A stretch of DNA of 64,000 bases from CALMFG01 sp963674805. Its GTDB lineage: Bacteria > Bacillota > Clostridia > Christensenellales > CALMFG01. Positions 9,047 to 18,061 of the stretch are shown here, piece after piece. The notes under the pieces are model-generated. The model had not been told where the DNA came from, did no database searches, and saw only the letters and a list, made by a program, of their open reading frames with translations. The position numbers were made by a program, and so were the translations under genes. The stretch is from contig CAXXNY010000022.1 of assembly GCA_963674805.2 (NCBI GenBank), forward strand, positions 186,001 through 250,000, read 5' to 3'. Positions within the stretch are counted from its first letter, which is position 1; each line of letters opens with the position of its first letter.

Positions 9047-9119
9047 TATATTTTTTTATATTATAGCCATCGGACTATAATATCCATTTACATCTGTCTT
9101 TTGATTGTTATTCTTAAAA

Positions 9120-10154
9120 TTATTTGCTTGTATCTTTAATGTCCAATGTCGGTTCCAGTACAATCCGTTGTTTGGGCGTTTCTTTCGAAATCCCGCTTTT
9201 TGCACTGTGTTTCTTTTCCTGCAGCCGCTTGATGACCAGATCCGCCACGATGTTACCGATATTGCTTTCCGGCTGGCGTATGCTCGTGATACCGGGTGTA
9301 ATCAGCCCTGATTTGTCATGAACATCAAACCCGACCAGTGCGATATCATCAGGCATATTCAGACCGAATTCTTTAATCGCCTTAATCGCACCGTATGTCA
9401 TTCTTTCCGAGCCGACATATACGGCGCTGAACGGATTCCGGTCGCGGTCGCTTAACAACTCTTTCATACAGGTATAACCGGTATCTTCTTTATAATTCCC
9501 GTACTTGATGAGCTTTTCATCGACTTCGATATTGTTTTGTATTAACGCCCGCTTGTATCCTTCCAGCCTTTCATATCCGGTGGTTTCGTCCGGACTTCCC
9601 ACTATTACAGCGATTTTTAAGTTCCCGTTTTCAATCAGATGATTAACCGCCAGAATACTTGCCCGTTGGTTATTGATGATTGTGCAGTCAATATCCCTGT
9701 CCAAACTCGGGATGTTGTCTATAAAAACAACCGGAATGTTATTTGCAAAATAGTTCATTAGGACCTTATATTCTTTTGCGACGGTCGCCAGTACCAGTGC
9801 ATCTATTCTGTTTTGAAATAAAAGTTCAAGGTACTTCTCTTCTTTTTCTTCTGACTCATTTGAGTCGGCTAAAACAATTGAATAATTATATTTACCGACG
9901 ACGCTGTCGATTCCTTTAATAATCTGTGCAAAAAAGTTTTCACTGATATCCGGGACAAGAATACCAATCGTCTTGGTCGCCTGCTTCTTAAGAGAGCGCG
10001 CAACCTGATTGGGTACATAGTTGCCCTTCTCCAGCTCCGCCATAACCTTTGCCCGTGTCGCCGGATTTACATATTGCTTATTATTAACGACTCTGGATAC
10101 AGTCGAAACAGATAAGCCTAATTTGTCAGCGATATCTTTTAAGGTCTGTGCCAA
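9120..10154 (-). CDS. LacI family transcriptional regulator
   Basis: A 344-residue repressor. The N-terminal helix-turn-helix reads TLKDIADKLGLSVSTVSRVVNN, followed by the hinge NYVPNQVARSL. The C-terminal domain is a periplasmic-binding-like sugar sensor starting KTIGILVPDISENFF. The start codon is TTG (complement of 10152-10154) with GGAG eight bases upstream. The gene has a near-consensus promoter (TTGACA, 17 bases, TACTAT) with an operator at its start site, so it is probably autoregulated. It is co-directional with the transporter genes and presumably represses them until the imported sugar or derivative binds. Confidence 0.93.
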   Translation of the reverse strand: MAQTLKDIADKLGLSVSTVSRVVNNKQYVNPATRAKVMAELEKGNYVPNQVARSLKKQATKTIGILVPDISENFFAQIIKGIDSVVGKYNYSIVLADSNESEEKEEKYLELLFQNRIDALVLATVAKEYKVLMNYFANNIPVVFIDNIPSLDRDIDCTIINNQRASILAVNHLIENGNLKIAVIVGSPDETTGYERLEGYKRALIQNNIEVDEKLIKYGNYKEDTGYTCMKELLSDRDRNPFSAVYVGSERMTYGAIKAIKEFGLNMPDDIALVGFDVHDKSGLITPGITSIRQPESNIGNIVADLVIKRLQEKKHSAKSGISKETPKQRIVLEPTLDIKDTSK

Positions 10155-10207
10155 TATATTTACTCCATCGTAATATTTAGAAAAAAGCTAAGAATTGTGT
10201 AAATTTC

Positions 10208-10221
10208 TGATAACGTTTGCA
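10208..10221. promoter_or_regulatory. LacI-type operator O2 at the lacI promoter
   Basis: TGATAACGTTTGCA on the plus strand (TGCAAACGTTATCA on the minus) starts four bases downstream of the -10 box of the regulator's promoter, where a bound repressor would block transcription. It differs from O1 at one position. Autoregulation is inferred from position. Confidence 0.75.
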
Positions 10222-10224
10222 TAA

Positions 10225-10253
10225 ATAGTATCACCGCAATATCTAATTGTCAA
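10225..10253 (-). promoter_or_regulatory. Promoter of the LacI regulator gene
   Basis: On the minus strand, TTGACA (complement of 10248-10253), a 17-base spacer and TACTAT (complement of 10225-10230) form a near-consensus vegetative promoter about 70 bases upstream of the TTG start. Confidence 0.7.
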
Positions 10254-10356
10254 TTATTATTTTCACAAATCACATTTTCTTGTACAAAAAAGCGATATTT
10301 ATCCGTTTTTTAAGATAAATATAGAATATAATAGATATATATGTCAGATAATTTAA

Positions 10357-10370
10357 TGTGAACGTTTGCA
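10357..10370. promoter_or_regulatory. Upstream LacI-type operator O3
   Basis: TGTGAACGTTTGCA on the plus strand (TGCAAACGTTCACA on the minus). Its centre is 149 bases from that of O2 and it lies about 100 bases upstream of the promoter -35, so it cannot block RNA polymerase directly. An auxiliary looping operator is the simplest reading. Confidence 0.6.
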
Positions 10371-10408
10371 GAAATCAGTATTTTGCAAGTATATTATTAC
10401 CCTAACCG

Positions 10409-11287
10409 TTAAACTCCCGGCTCGGCCAACGCCTCAGGTTCGGCATCTAAATACTCCGCAGCTAAATCCTGACAGACATCCCACAGTTTTTTAGCGAGCA
10501 GGGCATCATTCGCCGGTCCTTTAATCTGCTTTTTGGTGCAGTTGCTGAAATATCCGCCGCTGGTCTTGGCACAGGCTTCATCTGATGCAAGATATATAAT
10601 TGTAGCCGCACCCTGTTCGGGCGTTTTGATTACCGGACTTAACATTTGCATCAGCACTTTCCCGATGCCTGCATCCGTTTTTATGACAATATTGGTCGCG
10701 ACCGTACCCGGATGTACACAGTTGATGGTGACAGACGTATTTTTAAGCCGTTCCGCCAGTTCCCGTGTGAAAAGCAGATTGCACAGCTTAGACCGGCAAT
10801 ATGCGCCCGAAGGTGTAAATCCCTTTTTATATGAGAGATTAGTAAAATCAAGTTTTCCAAGTTGATGGACCGCCGAACCCACCATGATAATCCGTGCATT
10901 CTCTGACGCCAGCAGCCTGTCCATCAGATTTAGAGTCAGCAAAAAATGTGCAATATGGTTAACACCGAAGTCCATCTCAAGCCCGTCCTTTGTTTCTTTC
11001 CGGCGGGCTGCAATAACACCTGCATTATTAATGAGTACATCAAGCTTATGAAACCGGCTTTTAAATCCATCACAAAAACGCTTAACATCAGCCATGCTGG
11101 CAAGATCGCACAGCATCAGCGTGGCTGCTTGCCCGCTTTGCGCTTCAACCTCACGACGCGCCGCTTCCCCGCGTTCTTTGTTCCGGCACAGCATTACCAC
11201 ATGCATGCCGCGCTTTGAGAGCGCTATGGCCGCTGCTTTTCCTATTCCGGCATTCGCACCGGTTATGAGTGCGATTTTTTGTTCCAT
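10409..11287 (-). CDS. SDR family NAD(P)-dependent oxidoreductase (retinol dehydrogenase-like)
   Basis: A 292-residue classical-type short-chain dehydrogenase. The cofactor motif is TGANAGIGKA (residues about 9-18). LINNAGVI marks the NNAG strand, and the catalytic set is Ser in MVGSAVHQ plus Tyr and Lys in AYCRSKLCN. The overall pattern, including HIAHFLLTL, is that of retinol-dehydrogenase/WWOX-like bacterial SDRs, whose substrates are rarely known. The start at 11287 is preferred because GAGGTG lies just upstream; the longest frame adds seven codons. It stands alone between two intergenic regions and has no obvious partner gene. Confidence 0.88.
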   Translation of the reverse strand: MEQKIALITGANAGIGKAAAIALSKRGMHVVMLCRNKERGEAARREVEAQSGQAATLMLCDLASMADVKRFCDGFKSRFHKLDVLINNAGVIAARRKETKDGLEMDFGVNHIAHFLLTLNLMDRLLASENARIIMVGSAVHQLGKLDFTNLSYKKGFTPSGAYCRSKLCNLLFTRELAERLKNTSVTINCVHPGTVATNIVIKTDAGIGKVLMQMLSPVIKTPEQGAATIIYLASDEACAKTSGGYFSNCTKKQIKGPANDALLAKKLWDVCQDLAAEYLDAEPEALAEPGV

Positions 11288-11380
11288 ACTCACCTCATGC
11301 TGAATCATAATGGCATGATTATATCATATTCAATGATGATGTTGCGAAAAACCGAGTCATTCTAAAGCACCGCGCTAACC

Positions 11381-11408
11381 AAAAAGACAGCACCTATAAG
11401 ATGCTGTC
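11381..11408 (-). terminator. Rho-independent terminator after the membrane protein gene
   Basis: On the minus strand GACAGCA and TGCTGTC pair around a 9-base loop and are followed by TTTTT (complement of 11381-11385). It lies 26 bases downstream of the stop at 11435. Confidence 0.82.
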
Positions 11409-11434
11409 CGGTTAATTACTATTCAAGACTCAGT

Positions 11435-12922
11435 TTAAAATTCAAAAACAATATTATAATACGCATGCATGGTATCATAAAGCGCCGCAACATAAGCAAA
11501 GCAGAAAATCAGGAATATAACATAGACAAGTATCCGTGCCGAGAATTTCTTTTGTCCGATTGGTTTTAATGATTTTTGCCTGAAGCAATCTGCGATTGTC
11601 CGAAACACACGCTTAAAGCCGTCCCACAGGGTATCGTCCAGAAGCGCCATCCCCAACAGCAGGCCCTGCAGCTGCATCGCATACCGGTATTCGACCGCGT
11701 TGACCATCACTCCAGCCTGTGTCAATATAAACGCCAGCAAAATCAAAATATTGGGCGAGAAAAAGTCCTTGATTGTCTTAATGCGTTTTTTCCAGTTGAT
11801 CGTGCCCAGATAAATAGCCGAGAAGGAAACAAACAGCCGCCTGATGCTCATATATCCGCCATCCGGGCTTACCGCCAAAAACATACGGTTTGCATACCTG
11901 ACAATGAAGTCCACCGGATAGTGCACCACCAAATTTAAATATTCACGGTAAGGGTGCGCTGGCGGGTTCTCCCAAACCCCTGCAATCACTGCTTCCGCGC
12001 CTTCAGGGTAATAGTCGTTCAGAATTGCCATGCCGCGGAAATCCAGTATCTTATAGCCAAAGTACCTGCGAAGTGTATCCATACAGCCTAACAGTCCGTA
12101 AGCGCTCCACTGCTGCGAAGAATTAATCTGCGCCCCGTTATTCCGCAAGACATCCACAACGGATATCTCAAAGTAAATATCATACCCCTTGACAATCGCC
12201 GCACCTAAAATAAAGATACCAATACTGCCCAGAACTGCCCAAGGGCTTTTGCGGTTGATCTGGTCTTTTGATTTTTTATATGCGCGAATGGAGTGGATAA
12301 TGATGAAGATGAACACCACATACGCTGCCGGTGTATATTGTCCGCTGAGACAGAGGTTAAGCCCCAGCATAAGCCCTGCCCACGCATAACGCACAGCCGG
12401 CGAAATTTTACCTTCTTTAGTCACATCATACGCCGCATTAATCATCAGCAGAAAATACGCCAGTCCGGGCAGGTCCACCATCATTTGTGTAAATGTCAGG
12501 TTCGGCGCCCATACCCAAAAGAGCGCTAATATCAGTAAAACGATCCGCCATGTCTTGTTCTTTTCAATGCCTAAAATACGCCGGACAACATTGGGGATGC
12601 CGATTGCGGACACATAGGCAAACAACAGGCAGTGAAAGATTTTTATCAGGAAAAACTCGCTCAGGCCAAGCGCCAAAGCAAGGCGGTAAAGCCAAAGGTA
12701 TGGATAAATGGATAAGAACCCTTTATATAATACATAAGACGGATAAACATCAGCCGTATTAAAACTGATAATCGTCTTCCATATGCTTGTCGCATCACCG
12801 CTGATGCCAACGAGCAGGCCGGAATTATCCAGATAGAGTGTCAGTACAATAAAGGCGAAAAAAAACGGCCCGAATTTATTGATAATGTTTAGAAAAGATT
12901 GTTTGAAAGTGCTTTTTTTCAT
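11435..12922 (-). CDS. Polytopic membrane protein, possible GT-C type glycosyltransferase
   Basis: A 495-residue protein with roughly ten to twelve hydrophobic segments. The first extracytoplasmic loop contains GISGDATSIWKTI, an acidic residue after the first transmembrane helix that would fit the catalytic Asp of GT-C enzymes, but no family signature is certain. The start was placed at 12922 (MKKSTF); the ribosome site there is weak (GGTG eight bases away), and the longest frame extends 19 codons further. It has its own likely promoter and terminator and so is monocistronic. Its location far from the glycan genes gives no functional hint. Confidence 0.6.
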   Translation of the reverse strand: MKKSTFKQSFLNIINKFGPFFFAFIVLTLYLDNSGLLVGISGDATSIWKTIISFNTADVYPSYVLYKGFLSIYPYLWLYRLALALGLSEFFLIKIFHCLLFAYVSAIGIPNVVRRILGIEKNKTWRIVLLILALFWVWAPNLTFTQMMVDLPGLAYFLLMINAAYDVTKEGKISPAVRYAWAGLMLGLNLCLSGQYTPAAYVVFIFIIIHSIRAYKKSKDQINRKSPWAVLGSIGIFILGAAIVKGYDIYFEISVVDVLRNNGAQINSSQQWSAYGLLGCMDTLRRYFGYKILDFRGMAILNDYYPEGAEAVIAGVWENPPAHPYREYLNLVVHYPVDFIVRYANRMFLAVSPDGGYMSIRRLFVSFSAIYLGTINWKKRIKTIKDFFSPNILILLAFILTQAGVMVNAVEYRYAMQLQGLLLGMALLDDTLWDGFKRVFRTIADCFRQKSLKPIGQKKFSARILVYVIFLIFCFAYVAALYDTMHAYYNIVFEF

Positions 12923-12950
12923 ATCAGCCACACCATTAACTTTTTTTAAT

Positions 12951-12979
12951 AATATAGCACAGAATATTCCGGTCCGCAA
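12951..12979 (-). promoter_or_regulatory. Possible promoter of the membrane protein gene
   Basis: On the minus strand TTGCGG (complement of 12974-12979), a 17-base spacer and TATATT (complement of 12951-12956). The -10 is good and the -35 weak. It sits about 29 bases upstream of the chosen ATG. Confidence 0.4.
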
Positions 12980-13082
12980 TTATACGATCTGTCAAATTGA
13001 GATTAATTCAGCCGCAAATAACCCTATGCCATAATCAGATAAGATATTCATCTCTTTTTTTGCATATTAACAGGAAAAGCCT

Positions 13083-15479
13083 TTATCCGTGTGTGGTACG
13101 CGTAATGATCTCATCCTGGAGCGCTGCGTCCAAATTAACAAAATATTCGCAGTATCCGCCGATTCTGACGATAATGTTTTTATACTGATCCGGCGCTAGT
13201 TTGGCTTTCTTTAGCGTGTCCACGTCCACCACATAAATCTGGAGCTGCGGCCCGCCGTCATGAATATAGGTTTTGATGAGCGCCGCCAGTGCTCGCGCGC
13301 CGTTCGGCGTGTTCATCAAATTCGGGTTCACTTTTAAGTTCAGCGCATACCCGCCGGTGACCCCGCTGTGGTTGAGTTTTAAAACAGAGTTTAACATTCC
13401 CGTCGGCCCGGTCACATCCTTGCCCTGTGTCGGGCCCATGCTGTCGCTGAACGCTTCTCCCTTTCGCCGTCCGTTCGCGGTTGCGCCGGTGATTTCGCCG
13501 TGATAGATGTGAAAGAAATATCCGAAGAGTGTGGTCACATATTTATCGCGGCTGTCCGGACGATTATACGCCATCACCGTCTCGTCAAAAACGGATAAAA
13601 TTTCGTCCGCCAGCATATCCACCGAATCCTGATCGTTTCCGTAATGTGCGGTCTCTTTTTCCAGCATCAGGCGTACAGTTTCTTCGCCCTCAAAATTGTT
13701 TTTTAATATATCCGTCATCTGTGCGATTGACAATCGCTTTTCATCATATACATGCCGTTTTACCGCCGCCATCGCATCCGCGGCTGTACCCAGCCCATAC
13801 GCATAAAACGACCAGTGCGTGCCGAGCTCGCTTCCGCCCTGGAACATATCCTTGCCGCTTTCGATGCACCCGTCGACCATCAGTGAGGCCAGCGGATCAT
13901 AGCATCGTTCCGCCATGCCGGATGCCTTGCTGTCGGCTTCCTTTTTATCGGCTTCTATTTTATGTTTTAGTACCGTATAATACGCCTGTTTAAAGTCTTC
14001 AAAGGAATCGAGTGCCAGTTCACTGTTTCTGTATCCATTAAACACATCCTCAAACAGCATCGGGAAGGCAATCGGGTCGGTAACGCCCCAGTTCGGCTGC
14101 CTGCCGGGCAACATGATCTCTACGCATCCCATATTATAATAATCATTCGCGGTCTTTTCATCATACCCTATCCGCATCAAATTTGTTATCCAGACGTCAT
14201 CATTCATGACCATCGGCTGCCCGCCGCCTTTTTTTACCGCATCTACGGTCATCGTATACAGCCAGTCCGGATTCTTTTTGTTTATCCTGAGCCCGACATT
14301 TGGGTACGGCAGTTTTATTTCTTTAATCACTTCAAGGCAAAGCGCTGTCAGTTCATTCGCGGCATCCTCACCATCCGGTGTAATCCCGCCGAGTGTCAGG
14401 CTCTGAACCGTACGCATTCTAGGTTCGTTGATTTTCAGCCACAAGCAGCATAAAAGCTCCTTTGCCTCATCACGCGTCATGACACCTGTTTTAATATCAC
14501 GCTCATAATACGCTATCATATACTGATCTAACCGGCCGAGCGATAAGGCTGATCCCCAGCAAAAACTGGCCATCATATGCAGCATCCACATTAGCTGAAT
14601 GGCCTGTTGAAAGCTGCCTGCCGGCTGTTCGGCGATTACGCCGCAGATATCCGCCATTTCCCCCAGCTCCGCTTTTCTTATCGCGTCGGATTCATTTTCA
14701 GATGTTTCGCGGAGCGTATCAGCATACCGTTTGATAAACCGAATGCCTGCTTCGCAGACGATTTTAGCCGATTCATAATATTCTATAGTTTCAGGTACCA
14801 TTGCCTGTTTCAAGGCTGCGTCAATCTCGGCTGAGAACGCTGAAAAGCCTGTTCTGATTATTTTCCCGTAATTTAAACTGAGATGATTCGCTGCAAACCA
14901 AGGCAGGCTGTCTATTTCGTGATGCACGTCTCTTCCGTAATCAATTTTAAAGCCGCGCTCCAGTTCCCGGCCGATCTCATATTTCTCGATATTCTGCCCT
15001 TCAAATGACGTCTGCATATCCGCAATCAGTGTCTGCAAATCATGATACGAGATATCCGCATCATGATGCACACGCTCCATCAGCGCCCAGCGGCTTTCTT
15101 TCATAGTGAAATCCGCTTCAAAGGTCTTCACGCTGTTGCGGTCGGCTCTTTCTGTGTTTTTCTCTCCTTGTGTTTTTTTGTCAGAGAGATATGACGCGAT
15201 GATTTGCTTGGCTTTCTTTCGCTGCACTTCTAGTGTCGGCGGTTTCGCCATCACCGGGCATAATCCGGACATGCTTCCGGCAAACAATTCTTCCGGCAGT
15301 ACCGCAAGCGGCGCATGGTCTAACAGATAGGCCTGCGCTTTTGCGCGCCTGATCTGAACCGGTTCGCCCTTGGTCGTTTTGAGCGATTCATACACCAAAG
15401 GATAAAACCGTGTATAGCGTACTCCGGCTGCATTCATTTGGTCGATATGCGCTTTTAACCGCTGTATACGTTCAGTCAT
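13083..15479 (-). CDS. Glycyl-radical enzyme, dehydratase/eliminase type, substrate unassigned
   Basis: A 798-residue protein of the pyruvate-formate-lyase superfamily. The C-terminal radical loop reads VRIGGYCEY, placing the radical glycine at Gly775. The active-site cysteine is Cys452 in NMGCVEIMLPG. The single Cys followed by Val-Glu is the pattern of glycerol/propanediol dehydratase, choline TMA-lyase and hydroxyproline dehydratase, not the Cys-Cys of true pyruvate formate-lyase. The start at 15479 forms an ATGA overlap with the activase stop and has GGAG upstream. It is the last gene of a long operon encoding sugar uptake, polyol/ketose dehydrogenases and a kinase, so a sugar- or polyol-derived substrate is inferred. 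No aldehyde dehydrogenase or microcompartment gene is nearby, which argues against classical diol dehydratase metabolism. Confidence 0.9.
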   Translation of the reverse strand: MTERIQRLKAHIDQMNAAGVRYTRFYPLVYESLKTTKGEPVQIRRAKAQAYLLDHAPLAVLPEELFAGSMSGLCPVMAKPPTLEVQRKKAKQIIASYLSDKKTQGEKNTERADRNSVKTFEADFTMKESRWALMERVHHDADISYHDLQTLIADMQTSFEGQNIEKYEIGRELERGFKIDYGRDVHHEIDSLPWFAANHLSLNYGKIIRTGFSAFSAEIDAALKQAMVPETIEYYESAKIVCEAGIRFIKRYADTLRETSENESDAIRKAELGEMADICGVIAEQPAGSFQQAIQLMWMLHMMASFCWGSALSLGRLDQYMIAYYERDIKTGVMTRDEAKELLCCLWLKINEPRMRTVQSLTLGGITPDGEDAANELTALCLEVIKEIKLPYPNVGLRINKKNPDWLYTMTVDAVKKGGGQPMVMNDDVWITNLMRIGYDEKTANDYYNMGCVEIMLPGRQPNWGVTDPIAFPMLFEDVFNGYRNSELALDSFEDFKQAYYTVLKHKIEADKKEADSKASGMAERCYDPLASLMVDGCIESGKDMFQGGSELGTHWSFYAYGLGTAADAMAAVKRHVYDEKRLSIAQMTDILKNNFEGEETVRLMLEKETAHYGNDQDSVDMLADEILSVFDETVMAYNRPDSRDKYVTTLFGYFFHIYHGEITGATANGRRKGEAFSDSMGPTQGKDVTGPTGMLNSVLKLNHSGVTGGYALNLKVNPNLMNTPNGARALAALIKTYIHDGGPQLQIYVVDVDTLKKAKLAPDQYKNIIVRIGGYCEYFVNLDAALQDEIITRTTHG

Positions 15480-16387
15480 GATAGTTCGCTCCATTCAACT
15501 CCGCCGAAACGCAGTATTGTTTCTCTCCATGCTGCGGTTTCTTCTGCCTCCGGTTCCCGGTATACCGGCATCTCAATCCCCAGCCTGTCAGCCTTAGCCG
15601 TGCCAAACTTATGATACGGCATCAGTTCAAAGCCTAATATATGGCCGTACTTTTGTGTCAATTCTGCAATCGCTTTAAAATGCGCTTCATTATCATTCAC
15701 GCCCGGAATTACCGGGCAGCGCAGCACGATATTTGCGCCTGCCTTATCCAGTTTTTTAATATTATCGTGTATTGCTTTATTTGAAGTCCCTGTGAGGTCA
15801 ATATGCCTTTTGGGGTCAGTGATCTTATAATCAATTAAAAGTAAGTCCGTATAGGGTAAAATCGCCGTATACGCACCGAACGGCACTCTGCCGTTGGTCT
15901 CGATTGCAATTGAAATGCCGGCTTCTTGCGCCAATTTCGCAATCCCGACCGCAAAATCCGGCTGGCACATCGGCTCTCCGCCGCTAAGCGTCATTCCGCC
16001 GCTGCTTTCGCGGTAATACCGCATATCACGCTTGGCGTCTTCAATGACTGTAGACGGCGTGGTCTCCCAGCCCGACTGCGTCAGCGCTTCCGCCGGACAG
16101 GCCTTCACACAATCGCCGCACCTAATGCATCGGCTTCGGTCAATCATGTGCTTTCCATTAATAAAGCGGTGCACGCCAAAAGCACACACCGTTTCACATA
16201 TACCACACTTCGTACACCGGTTTTCCCAGAACATCAGCTCAATATCCGGCGAAAAACTTTCGGGGTTATGGCACCATTTACAGGACATATTGCACCCTTT
16301 TAAAAACACTGTCGTGCGGATGCCAGGTCCATCGTCAATCGAAAAATGCTGGATGCCGAAAATAATCCCTGTTTGTTCGTTATTCAT
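15476..16387 (-). CDS. Glycyl-radical enzyme activating enzyme (radical SAM)
   Basis: A 303-residue radical SAM protein. The SAM-cluster motif CNMSCKWCHNPE lies near residue 33. A ferredoxin-like insert follows with two Cys clusters (CTKCGICETVC and CIRCGDCVKAC), typical of eliminase-type activases and absent from PflA. TLSGGEP is the SAM-binding GGE motif. It would abstract a hydrogen from Gly775 of the downstream enzyme; the ATGA overlap implies coupled translation. It begins 28 bases after the kinase stop, so it belongs to the same transcription unit. Confidence 0.95.
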   Translation of the reverse strand: MNNEQTGIIFGIQHFSIDDGPGIRTTVFLKGCNMSCKWCHNPESFSPDIELMFWENRCTKCGICETVCAFGVHRFINGKHMIDRSRCIRCGDCVKACPAEALTQSGWETTPSTVIEDAKRDMRYYRESSGGMTLSGGEPMCQPDFAVGIAKLAQEAGISIAIETNGRVPFGAYTAILPYTDLLLIDYKITDPKRHIDLTGTSNKAIHDNIKKLDKAGANIVLRCPVIPGVNDNEAHFKAIAELTQKYGHILGFELMPYHKFGTAKADRLGIEMPVYREPEAEETAAWRETILRFGGVEWSELS

Positions 16388-16415
16388 CTCATTTCGTTCC
16401 GCTTTTATATGCCGA

Positions 16416-17537
16416 TTAGGCGCGTTTCTGCCACGTCTTCGACAGACGCGTTACTTCCTCCAACGGCAAAATTCTATCCACCACAGCGTCGGACTGGACA
16501 CACAGCGCCCCAACAGCCGCTGCCGCCGCCATTGCATCCTCCAGTGAATAATGGTTCAGAATCGCCGCAAGCAGTCCGGCTATTGTGGTATCGCCCGCAC
16601 CTGTTGTCGTTGCAACATGATCCACCTGATAACTCTTTTCAAACCTCCGCCTGTTCGACCAGTTTGTGCTTAATGCACTGTCAAATCCCAGAAAGCCCTC
16701 CGGGATATCCTTTGTCGAAATATAGCACCCCTTATATCCGCACTTCAGCATCACAATCGAAGCACCAAAGGTGTGCAGTTCATCAGCCAGCTTGTCCAAA
16801 ACATTGATATCCAGAACATCAATCATGTCCGTGCCCTTCGCTCTGGTCTTATAATCTTCATAGGTCGGCCGGTCAATCATAAACAGGGTTTCTTCGATAC
16901 TCGGCACGTAGATATCCACATACGGCAGCACATTTTCCAGCACCTGCCGCCAGTCCACCTTTCCGGATTCTGAAAGCGGGTCCGGCATCGCCATATCCAG
17001 CGACGCCACAATCCCAGCCGCTTTAACGCGCTTAAAAATCTCCACCAGTTTTGCGCCGTTGTCTTGATACATCCCGCGCATAATCGGCGGATAGCCAAAG
17101 TGGAATAAATCCGCATCATTCATCACATCATCGCTGATATCTTCCGGCTGATATGCGTCGTTTGCGCCCGGCGCATGAAAGAAAATACGGTCGCTTCCCA
17201 TCACAGAAAGCACGATAGAAAACGAAGTCAATACGCCTGGTTTTTTTGACAGCGCGCAGACCGCCTCTGCGTCCTTGATCTTCTTCTCAATAATCATGCC
17301 GAACTCATCGTCCCCGACCATTGCGTTCATGCACACCGGAGTACCCAGTTTTGCCAGTGCCAGCCCGACATTAGCCACCGCACCGCCCAATGAAATCACG
17401 GCATCTTTAACCGTAGACAATGCTCCAGGGGCTAATACTTCCTGTAAAGATTTATTCGACTTCTGATCAATGATTGGGGTGATATCCAAACAGATATGCC
17501 CCGCTGCCAATGCTTTTAATTTCTTTTCCATTGTCAT
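16416..17537 (-). CDS. PfkB family carbohydrate kinase
   Basis: A 373-residue sugar kinase. The N-terminal half has the substrate-lid region SLGGAVANVGLALAKLG. The C-terminal anion-hole/catalytic motif is TTTGAGDTTIAGLLA, in which the Asp is the base. The start at 17537 (MTMEKK) has AGGGA seven bases upstream; a longer frame starts immediately after the cupin stop but lacks a ribosome site. It is longer than typical ribokinases (about 310), with an acidic insert near residue 215. In context it probably phosphorylates the sugar or polyol handled by the neighbouring dehydrogenases. Specificity is not readable. Confidence 0.88.
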   Translation of the reverse strand: MTMEKKLKALAAGHICLDITPIIDQKSNKSLQEVLAPGALSTVKDAVISLGGAVANVGLALAKLGTPVCMNAMVGDDEFGMIIEKKIKDAEAVCALSKKPGVLTSFSIVLSVMGSDRIFFHAPGANDAYQPEDISDDVMNDADLFHFGYPPIMRGMYQDNGAKLVEIFKRVKAAGIVASLDMAMPDPLSESGKVDWRQVLENVLPYVDIYVPSIEETLFMIDRPTYEDYKTRAKGTDMIDVLDINVLDKLADELHTFGASIVMLKCGYKGCYISTKDIPEGFLGFDSALSTNWSNRRRFEKSYQVDHVATTTGAGDTTIAGLLAAILNHYSLEDAMAAAAAVGALCVQSDAVVDRILPLEEVTRLSKTWQKRA

Positions 17538-17567
17538 TCTCTTTTCCCTGTTTCGTTCTTCCGGCAT

Positions 17568-18044
17568 CTATTCAAAATACACACCCGGTACGCGCATCAC
17601 CTTATTGACTTCCGGGATTTGCTTCAACGCTTCCAGTTCGCTCTTCGTTAAAAGTATTGGTTCGTCACGCGTTCCGTTTACCGTGCAGATAAATCCAAAC
17701 GGCTCATCGCCCTCGTTGATCAGCTGATGCGCCACTCCGGATGAAATCACGAATAAATCATAAGGCGCTACGTCCAGCACTTCATCATTGATAATAATCT
17801 TGCCTTTGCCCCGCATCGCCACCACAACATGCTCATGGCTGTGCTTTTCCAATGTGGTAAATCCGTCCGGCGCTATCTCGAAATAGCGCATATCAAATTT
17901 GGTTTCATCTGTCGCCGCAAAGATATTCTGGCGCGTTACCGAACGGAAGGTGTCGCCGCCCTTGCCGTTGGATTTATACGCGATTTGTTCAATCCCATCC
18001 CAGTGAAAATCACTGCACTTAAAATAAATTGGCTTTTTTTTCAT
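17568..18044 (-). CDS. Cupin-domain protein
   Basis: A 158-residue single-domain cupin. The conserved barrel includes HSHEHVVVAMRGKGKIIIN (cupin motif 1, with the His-x-His...Glu-like metal set partly visible) and VISSGVAHQLINEGDEPFGFICTVNG (motif 2, His kept). There is no DNA-binding domain, so a metal-dependent sugar isomerase or epimerase, or a ligand-binding role, is more likely than regulation. It lies 17 bases downstream of the SorE-like dehydrogenase. Confidence 0.8.
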   Translation of the reverse strand: MKKKPIYFKCSDFHWDGIEQIAYKSNGKGGDTFRSVTRQNIFAATDETKFDMRYFEIAPDGFTTLEKHSHEHVVVAMRGKGKIIINDEVLDVAPYDLFVISSGVAHQLINEGDEPFGFICTVNGTRDEPILLTKSELEALKQIPEVNKVMRVPGVYFE

Positions 18045-18061
18045 TATACCATCCTCTTTGT

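Noticed and set aside
13083..15479. Pyruvate formate-lyase
   Set aside because: The active site has a single Cys followed by Val-Glu rather than adjacent Cys-Cys, and the activase has extra iron-sulfur sites.
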